From Streptomyces nitrosporeus (GTDB lineage: Bacteria > Actinomycetota > Actinomycetes > Streptomycetales > Streptomycetaceae): DNA of 64,000 nt. Positions 59,663-64,000 of this stretch are shown here, piece after piece. The notes under the pieces were generated by a model. The model was not told the DNA's origin, did no database searches, and saw only the letters and a program-made list of their open reading frames with translations. The position numbers were made by a program, and so were the translations under genes. The stretch covers positions 620,001 to 684,000 of the forward strand of contig NZ_CP023702.1 of the NCBI RefSeq assembly GCF_008704555.1, written 5' to 3'. Within the stretch, counting starts at the first letter, position 1; each line of letters begins with the position of its first letter.

Positions 59663-60700
59663 CTACGGGAGCCCGGACCGGGACGACTGGGCTCGTCCGG
59701 CAGCGGGGTGCGGGGGCGGGGTCAGTTCGATCAGGAAGTCCTGGTCAGTGGCGCCGGAACAACGGCCCTGGACGGCTTCCGCTCCGTCCTGGGTGTCCTG
59801 GTCGCGCAGGCTCAGGCACCGGCCGGTGACGACCGGGCGGATACGGAAGCGGGCGGTGGCGGGCGGCCCGAAGCGCTCGATGTGGAATTGCTGGGCCCGG
59901 TCGTGGTCGGCGCAGTCGTCGCGGGGTTCGAACAGGTCGAGCCCCGGTCCCTTCGTCAGGGCGGTGAGGCAGCCGATGCCGTGCTTCGGGTGGTGCCACT
60001 GGATCTGCACGGTGTCCTTGCCCAGCGGTTCGAGGAACACCTGAGGCAGGGCGGCATCCGCGCAGGGCCGTTGGGCGGCGACGGCGGTCCGGTAGCGACC
60101 GGTGCGGTCCCTGCCTTCGGTGAGGCACAGCTCGGGCGTGCGAGCGGGGTGGATCCTGGCCCAGCTTCCCACGGCAAGCATGCGCAGGCCGGTCACCGGC
60201 ATCTCGGGCAGGGCGGCCGGTGCCGGCACATCGCGTGGCAAACCGCTGACACCGAGTGCGCCCATGATCCCGAGAGCCGCGGCACCGAGCAGGCCGGCCA
60301 CCCGGTGCCACCGCGGGGGGCCCGCCGGAGCGGACGCGCCGGCGGGCGCGGGGCCGGGATCTTCGCGTGCGTCGCCGTCTGCCAGGGGTTCGTCGGCCGC
60401 GATGCGGCGGCGGGTCCCGAGCCATCGGCGCACCTCTTCGGTGCCCAGGCCGCACGCGCGGGTGTAGGCGTCGACAAATCCTTCCCTGGGCAAGGTGACG
60501 CGCCCGAGAGTGGTCGCGATTGTGCTGGCCGGGAGGGCGTCGCCGTGTGCGGCGGCCTTGTCCTCAAGCTGTCGGTAGGTCAGCCCCGACCAGATCCTCA
60601 GCGTGCGCAGGGCCGCGGTGAACTCTGCGGGGGTCCGGGCCTGTGCGGGGTGTGGTGCTCCCTCAGGCAGTTCCGCGAGGCCGCTCCCCTTCTGGCTCAT
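59663..60700 (-). CDS. membrane-anchored XRE regulator with trefoil-lectin-like domain
   Basis: A 345-residue protein with three parts. Residues about 22-95 are a helix-turn-helix region (LRIWSGLTYRQLEDKAAAHG, STIATTLGRVTLPREGFVDA) of the XRE-like type used by streptomycete signalling proteins. After a Pro/Ala linker a single transmembrane helix spans about 134-153 (VAGLLGAAALGIMGALGVSG). The outer part (about 165-333) has a beta-trefoil/ricin-like pattern, with CLTEGRDRTGRYRTA, CLTALTKGPGLDLFEPRDDC and CLSLRDQDTQDGAEAVQGRC repeating about every 50 residues. It would bind DNA inside and a ligand, perhaps sugar, outside. The ATG at 60700 has a weak ribosome binding site. Divergent from a small secreted peptide. 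Confidence 0.72.
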   Translation of the reverse strand: MSQKGSGLAELPEGAPHPAQARTPAEFTAALRTLRIWSGLTYRQLEDKAAAHGDALPASTIATTLGRVTLPREGFVDAYTRACGLGTEEVRRWLGTRRRIAADEPLADGDAREDPGPAPAGASAPAGPPRWHRVAGLLGAAALGIMGALGVSGLPRDVPAPAALPEMPVTGLRMLAVGSWARIHPARTPELCLTEGRDRTGRYRTAVAAQRPCADAALPQVFLEPLGKDTVQIQWHHPKHGIGCLTALTKGPGLDLFEPRDDCADHDRAQQFHIERFGPPATARFRIRPVVTGRCLSLRDQDTQDGAEAVQGRCSGATDQDFLIELTPPPHPAAGRAQSSRSGLP

Positions 60701-60735
60701 TGCTTCAGCATGACCCCACAGGTGTTGACCTGGCT

Positions 60736-60804
60736 CTTCCGAAACCGGCCATGTTCGGGGGTGTTCGGAACACTGCTGGGCTCCGTTCCGAACAGACCCG
60801 AACG
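60736..60804. promoter_or_regulatory. array of TTCGG/CCGAA sites in a divergent promoter
   Basis: Five copies of the half-site TTCGG or its complement lie within 69 bases: CTTCCGAA (60736), TGTTCGGG (60752), the palindrome TGTTCGGAACA (60762-60772), CGTTCCGAACA (60784-60794) and CCCGAACG (60797). GTTCGGAAC (60763-60771) and GTTCCGAAC (60785-60793) also form a perfect inverted pair. The gap separates the membrane-anchored regulator from the small secreted peptide. Confidence 0.65.
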
Positions 60805-60947
60805 CTGGATCTCCTTGTCGGCCCGGTGGCCGCGCGGTCATTGTCGGCGTTGCCCGGATCCGGCTGAAGTCCCGTGCCGGAGACGTAGGGGGAAGGGCGG
60901 GACCCGGCCCCCGGCACATCACCCGACACATGATCTGAAGGAGCACC

Positions 60948-61196
60948 ATGCGTACTCGTACATGGATCGCCGGCCTCGCGGCGGGAGTCGCTCTGCTGGC
61001 CGGCGGGTCGGTCGCCACCGCGCAGGCGGCCCCCGCCTCCGACACGGGCACGAATCGGACCGCAGCCGTGCCCGGCTACGTGAAGTACGGCACCTTCTCG
61101 TACTCGACATGCATATCGCTGCGCGATTCGTACGCCGGCGACGCCTACTGCGACGGGATCGGCGGCGGCCAGTACATCCTGTGGGTATGGCAGTGA
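60948..61196 (+). CDS. small secreted two-cysteine peptide
   Basis: An 82-residue precursor. The signal peptide (MRTRTWIAGLAAGVALLAGG) is cleaved near TAQAAP, leaving about 52 residues. The mature part, from ASDTGTNRTAAV, has two cysteines, in YSTCISLRDSY and DAYCDGIGGGQY, probably one disulfide, and an aromatic end (ILWVWQ). AAGGAGCACC precedes the ATG. It is divergent from the membrane-anchored XRE regulator and shares its operator array. Function unknown; a surface signal, inhibitor or small toxin are possibilities. Confidence 0.75.
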   Translation: MRTRTWIAGLAAGVALLAGGSVATAQAAPASDTGTNRTAAVPGYVKYGTFSYSTCISLRDSYAGDAYCDGIGGGQYILWVWQ

Positions 61197-61215
61197 ACCG
61201 CCCCCGGTGAACCGA

Positions 61216-61255
61216 GTGTCCCTGGCAGCCCGCTCCAGCGGACCGCCAGGGGCAC
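61216..61255 (+). terminator. terminator after small secreted peptide gene
   Basis: GTGTCCCTGGC (61216-61226) pairs with GCCAGGGGCAC (61245-61255) over 11 positions with one G-T pair, 20 bases after the stop. Confidence 0.6.
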
Positions 61256-61921
61256 TCCGCGTGGCCCGGCCAGGATGCCGGGCGAACCGGCTCCGCCCCG
61301 GTCATTGATGACGCCCTCCGGCCCCTGTCCGTCCGCGGGAGGACGGGCGGGCCGTCGGGAGGGGGGACATCCTGGCCGCCACCACGACTCAGCCGTCCGG
61401 CGCCTTCGGGCAGCGCGCCCTCACCGAAGCACGCGAGGCGGCACAGAGAACTCAGGGTCTCTGGCAGAAGGGGCGCCTCATCCGGAGGTCCTGGCAGAGG
61501 GGCGCCCGGCTCACGGTGCCCGGACCCCCCTACCAGCGCCACTCATACCGCCACGGGCGGGCCGGTCACTCTCACCGTCCTGTGAACCACCGGAGCACGG
61601 GGAGCGCGTGACTCCGCTGCCGCCACCTGTTCCCGAGCGGCGCCGTCGCAGCCCCGGCCGACTGCGCGTTCCCGGCCGGACCGCACTCGTGGGGACCGTG
61701 CGTGTACCGCGGGCCGGAGTCGCACGGCCTGATGTCCCGGACGGATGGCGGGCTGCTCAGGAGCCACGGCCCGGCGCCGGCTCCTCCAGAGGCTGTGATC
61801 AACCTCATCCCTGTGAACACATGCGTGTGGGAACCGCCTTACGACCGGATGCCCTCAACGAAGGCAGATGAACGCGGCGATCATGACCGCGCTTCCATGG
61901 GAGAAACGGGAGTGGGCACTT
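61256..61921. other. 666-base stretch without a convincing gene
   Basis: Readings exist in all frames but none has both a ribosome binding site and a recognisable product. An imperfect direct repeat of about 17 bases, CTGGCAGA(A)GGGGCGCC, occurs at 61461 and 61491. The stretch may be a decayed gene or long leader; no remnant can be named. Confidence 0.5.
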
Positions 61922-62314
61922 ATGAAACTGTCAGTCAGAACCGCCGCAGCAGGAGTGGTCCTCGCCGCCACCGCCGTACTGGCGGCTCCGGTGACCGCAT
62001 CGGCCGATGACCCCAAAGACGGTGGCGTGGCCCGCTGCTCGGAAGGCAAAGTCTGCCTCTTCGACGGCCAGAACAACACCGGGGACGTCCTGCAGCTCGA
62101 TCCGGTGGACATCCGCAACATCGGCTGGGCGTGGAACGACCGGGCTGGATCGGTGTGGAACCGCAGTGACCGTCATGTGTGCGTCTGGACCGACGAGAAC
62201 TTCCGCGGCCTCAACTGGATTATCGAGCCCGGCCACAAGCAGGAACTCCTCTTCCTCTACGACAACGCGGTGACCAGCGTCGAGGCCCATTACGGCTACG
62301 GCTGCGGGGGCTGA
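61922..62314 (+). CDS. secreted I36-type peptidase inhibitor-like protein (beta/gamma-crystallin fold)
   Basis: A 130-residue exported protein. The signal peptide ends at VTASADDPK. The mature part matches the peptidase inhibitor family I36 pattern: CSEGKVCLFDGQNNTGDVLQ, WAWNDRAGSVWNRSDRHVCV, WTDENFRGLNWII and NAVTSVEAHY. Family members are metalloprotease inhibitors (SMPI) or calcium-binding crystallins. GGGAGTGGG precedes the ATG at 61922; an earlier in-frame ATG at 61868 would bury the signal peptide. It might protect against the host M4 peptidase, but no link is shown. Confidence 0.85.
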   Translation: MKLSVRTAAAGVVLAATAVLAAPVTASADDPKDGGVARCSEGKVCLFDGQNNTGDVLQLDPVDIRNIGWAWNDRAGSVWNRSDRHVCVWTDENFRGLNWIIEPGHKQELLFLYDNAVTSVEAHYGYGCGG

Positions 62315-62632
62315 GCCGACGGGTTGACCGAACCCGCCATCCGCCCGCGCTTCCGGGGGATGGCGGGATGCGGCCGTACGGCGTCGCCGGTGCGTCCGAG
62401 GCCGTCCGCCGGCCGCTGCCGGCGCCTCTCGCGCACAGTCTTGACGCGTTGTCGGGGGCCACACACGTTCCGACCCGCAGCACGGGACTGCGGTGTTCCC
62501 GCCCTCCCCGTCACGAAGGTCATCAAGCGCTGGGCCGATGCTCCGGTTGAACCGCCCCTTTCCATGACCACGTTCCATCAGGTCGCCGGGGTGGGCGGGG
62601 ATCGTCCGTTAGCTGCCCGCCCACCCCGGTGG
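62315..62632. other. convergent gap with terminator of the lipase gene
   Basis: These 318 bases carry no credible gene. Close to the right end is a strong hairpin, described separately. The remainder is GC-rich with short dyads only. Confidence 0.6.
62586..62629 (-). terminator. terminator after the lipase-like gene
   Basis: CCGGGGTGGGCGGG (62586-62599) and its exact complement (62616-62629) form a 14-bp stem with a 16-base loop, three bases beyond the stop of the minus-strand gene. Confidence 0.75.
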
Positions 62633-63892
62633 TCAGCTGCCCGAGACGATCTCGTTCACGATCCAGGCGCCGAGTTCCTCGGTCATGGCTGTGTGTCCCT
62701 CGTTGCGGCTCGCGCACAGGAAGGCGTCGAGGGCGCTGAGGTCCGGCGTGATCGGCTGGTAGAGCGCCTTCGGGTCGCTGATGTCGCCGGCGGCGACGGC
62801 GCTGATGCTCGGGATGAAGCAGGACGTGGTGATGGCGTCCGGGTCCACCTCGTTGCCGAGGAGACGCGCGAGGAGGGCGACCAGGCCGAAGCTGCCGAGG
62901 TCGCCCTGAGGGGAGGGCGCGGCGAACAGGCCTCCGGGAGCGCCGTCGATGTCGGGCAGCCCGCTGGTGGTGACCGGGACCGCCTCGTCGCCCTTCTTCT
63001 GCAGGCGGGCGACCTCTTGGTTGCCCTGCGTCTGGGTCTTGAGCCACGTGTCGGCCAGCGTCTCACCGTCAGCCCGCACAGCGGTCGCGTCGGGCTCGAT
63101 GCCGTTGCCGCTACCGGTGTCGACCCCGTTGGCGACGCCGATCTTGCGAACGGCTCGCGGCCAGCCGCCGGCCTCTTCGAGTGCCTGGAGGAACTCCACG
63201 CGCTCCGGCGCCTCCTTCGCGGTGCTGGTGGCCTTCTCCACGTGCCAGCGCGCCATCTGCCGGGCGGCGGGGCTGTTGAGCAGCGCGGAGAACTGGCGCA
63301 GCTTCTCCCCCACGAGGGGAGCCTCTCCCCAGTTGTCCGCCGCGAAGTGGGTGAACGCCTGGAGGGAGACGGGCAGCCACGCGCCCTCGTGCGGGGTGTC
63401 GTAGGAGAGATACAGGGCCGCCTCGTGATCGGGAAGCGCGGGGTCCCGCTCCATCCTGGCCAGCGCGTAGCGGGTGATCAGACCGCCCATGCTGAACCCG
63501 CCCACCACCAGCTTCGACCGGCCCACCCGTTCACTGAGGGCCCGGCGGACGCAGTCGATGGCGGTGTCGGCGTTCTCCGTGATCGACGCCGTGCGGTCGT
63601 CGTAGCCGAGGATGATCACGTCTCGGCCGGTTGCGTGGAGTTCGGAGATGAAGCGGAAGTCGCCGTTCTCCTCCAGGCCCTGCCACAACTGGTCCAGGTC
63701 GCTGGGTCCACCCGAGAAACCGTCGGAGAGGATGACGGGCCGGACCAGCTGCCTGCGGTTCAGCGGACTGTAGTAGATCCAGGCCGTGCCGCCGTGGAGG
63801 GACCATTCGTCGTGGGGTTCCGGCGCCGGGGCAGACGAGGTACGGGCCTCAGGGGCCACGCGGCCCCAGATGTCGACGACAGGTGCGGACAT
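62633..63892 (-). CDS. alpha/beta-hydrolase, lipase/PGAP1-like
   Basis: A 419-residue hydrolase of the lipase superfamily. The nucleophile elbow is VVGGFSMGGLITRYALARM with Ser near 134, and LYLSYDTPHEGAWLPVSLQA follows, as in PGAP1/LipA-type esterases. The catalytic Asp and His are probably in the later DGAPGGLF region and NEGHTAM near the C-terminus. No signal peptide is visible, so it may be intracellular or exported by an unrecognised route. The ATG at 63892 is preceded by GAGGAGCC; the upstream GTG/ATG extension lacks a site. It could act on triglycerides, esters or polyhydroxyalkanoate-like material. The 108 bases to the right end are its promoter region with nothing else seen. Confidence 0.8.
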   Translation of the reverse strand: MSAPVVDIWGRVAPEARTSSAPAPEPHDEWSLHGGTAWIYYSPLNRRQLVRPVILSDGFSGGPSDLDQLWQGLEENGDFRFISELHATGRDVIILGYDDRTASITENADTAIDCVRRALSERVGRSKLVVGGFSMGGLITRYALARMERDPALPDHEAALYLSYDTPHEGAWLPVSLQAFTHFAADNWGEAPLVGEKLRQFSALLNSPAARQMARWHVEKATSTAKEAPERVEFLQALEEAGGWPRAVRKIGVANGVDTGSGNGIEPDATAVRADGETLADTWLKTQTQGNQEVARLQKKGDEAVPVTTSGLPDIDGAPGGLFAAPSPQGDLGSFGLVALLARLLGNEVDPDAITTSCFIPSISAVAAGDISDPKALYQPITPDLSALDAFLCASRNEGHTAMTEELGAWIVNEIVSGS

Positions 63893-64000
63893 GATCGGTT
63901 GGCTCCTCGGGAAGGCGAGTGCGGGTTTCACCGGACGGCTGACCCGGTCGGTCACCCTATGCAGTCGAACGAGTACCGAGACATGCTGGCTGAGTGGTTT

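Noticed and set aside
60919..61542. 207-codon minus-strand reading over the small secreted peptide gene
   Set aside because: Antisense to a gene with clear signal peptide and ribosome binding site; product is Arg-rich and featureless.
1..64000. TTA codons pointing to bldA control
   Set aside because: I looked for in-frame TTA in the predicted genes and noticed none; the TTAs seen fall in other frames (mostly in xxT TAC pairs) or in intergenic DNA. A computed codon count would settle this.
1..64000. CRISPR arrays, tRNA genes, insertion sequences, integrases
   Set aside because: No regularly spaced repeats, no tRNA-like arms, and no transposase or integrase motif were seen.

Overview
The window is chromosomal DNA of a Streptomyces or a very close actinobacterial relative. 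Base composition is extremely GC-rich, coding sequences show the strong third-position GC bias of streptomycetes, many genes overlap as ATGA or GTGA, and the content is typical of the genus: Tat-exported lipoprotein binding proteins, ABC importers without their own ATPase, a CYP157/CYP154 pair, a LAXTG sortase substrate and an MmyB-type XRE regulator. I saw no tRNA, rRNA, CRISPR array, insertion sequence or integrase.

Left part (1-7.1 kb): a xylulokinase gene; a translationally coupled pair of envelope proteins (secreted von Willebrand A protein plus partner); a tandem universal stress protein; and a fused ABC exporter whose promoter carries what looks like a textbook SoxR box inside a 19-bp spacer.

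7.1-24.2 kb is one coherent catabolic locus that reads as a xyloglucan utilisation system. It has a secreted GH74 endoxyloglucanase, an importer (lipoprotein plus two permeases, no ATPase), and intracellular enzymes matching each sugar of xyloglucan: GH31 alpha-xylosidase, GH42 beta-galactosidase, GH95 alpha-L-fucosidase and a GH3 beta-glycosidase. A LacI regulator closes the locus. Four copies of a GAAGCGCTTC-centred palindrome lie only in the two regulatory regions, so the regulator and its target operators can be proposed from sequence alone. Xylulokinase at the left edge would take the released xylose onward.

24.2-36.5 kb is a mosaic: an ATP-grasp protein followed by a small secreted peptide, a LAXTG cell-wall protein, a methionine aminopeptidase with a duplicated promoter-like element, an orphan CYP157-CYP154 pair without the usual conservon genes, a divergent SDR/XRE-regulator pair with a 25-bp palindrome between them, a YceI protein, and a secreted M4 metallopeptidase with a P-domain.

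36.5-45.2 kb is a seven-gene operon on the minus strand: a complete Dpp/Opp-type importer followed by an old-yellow-enzyme family oxidoreductase and an amidase, most genes overlapping by 4 nt. It probably imports and degrades an amide-containing compound.

45.5-55.4 kb looks like a partial steroid-degradation locus: an acyl-CoA ligase, a 3-alpha-hydroxysteroid dehydrogenase-like SDR, a KstR-like TetR regulator, an F420-type oxidoreductase, an NTF2-fold protein, a second SDR, then echA20-ipdA-ipdB-ipdC in the same order as in the mycobacterial C/D-ring (HIP) pathway. A site with KstR2-box geometry precedes echA20.

55.5-64 kb holds a MerR-HEAT regulator operon with its own MerR-type promoter, a cysteine/proline-rich protein of unknown function, a membrane-anchored XRE-trefoil regulator divergent from a small secreted peptide across an array of TTCGG/CCGAA sites, a beta/gamma-crystallin-like (I36) secreted protein, and a lipase-like hydrolase at the right edge.
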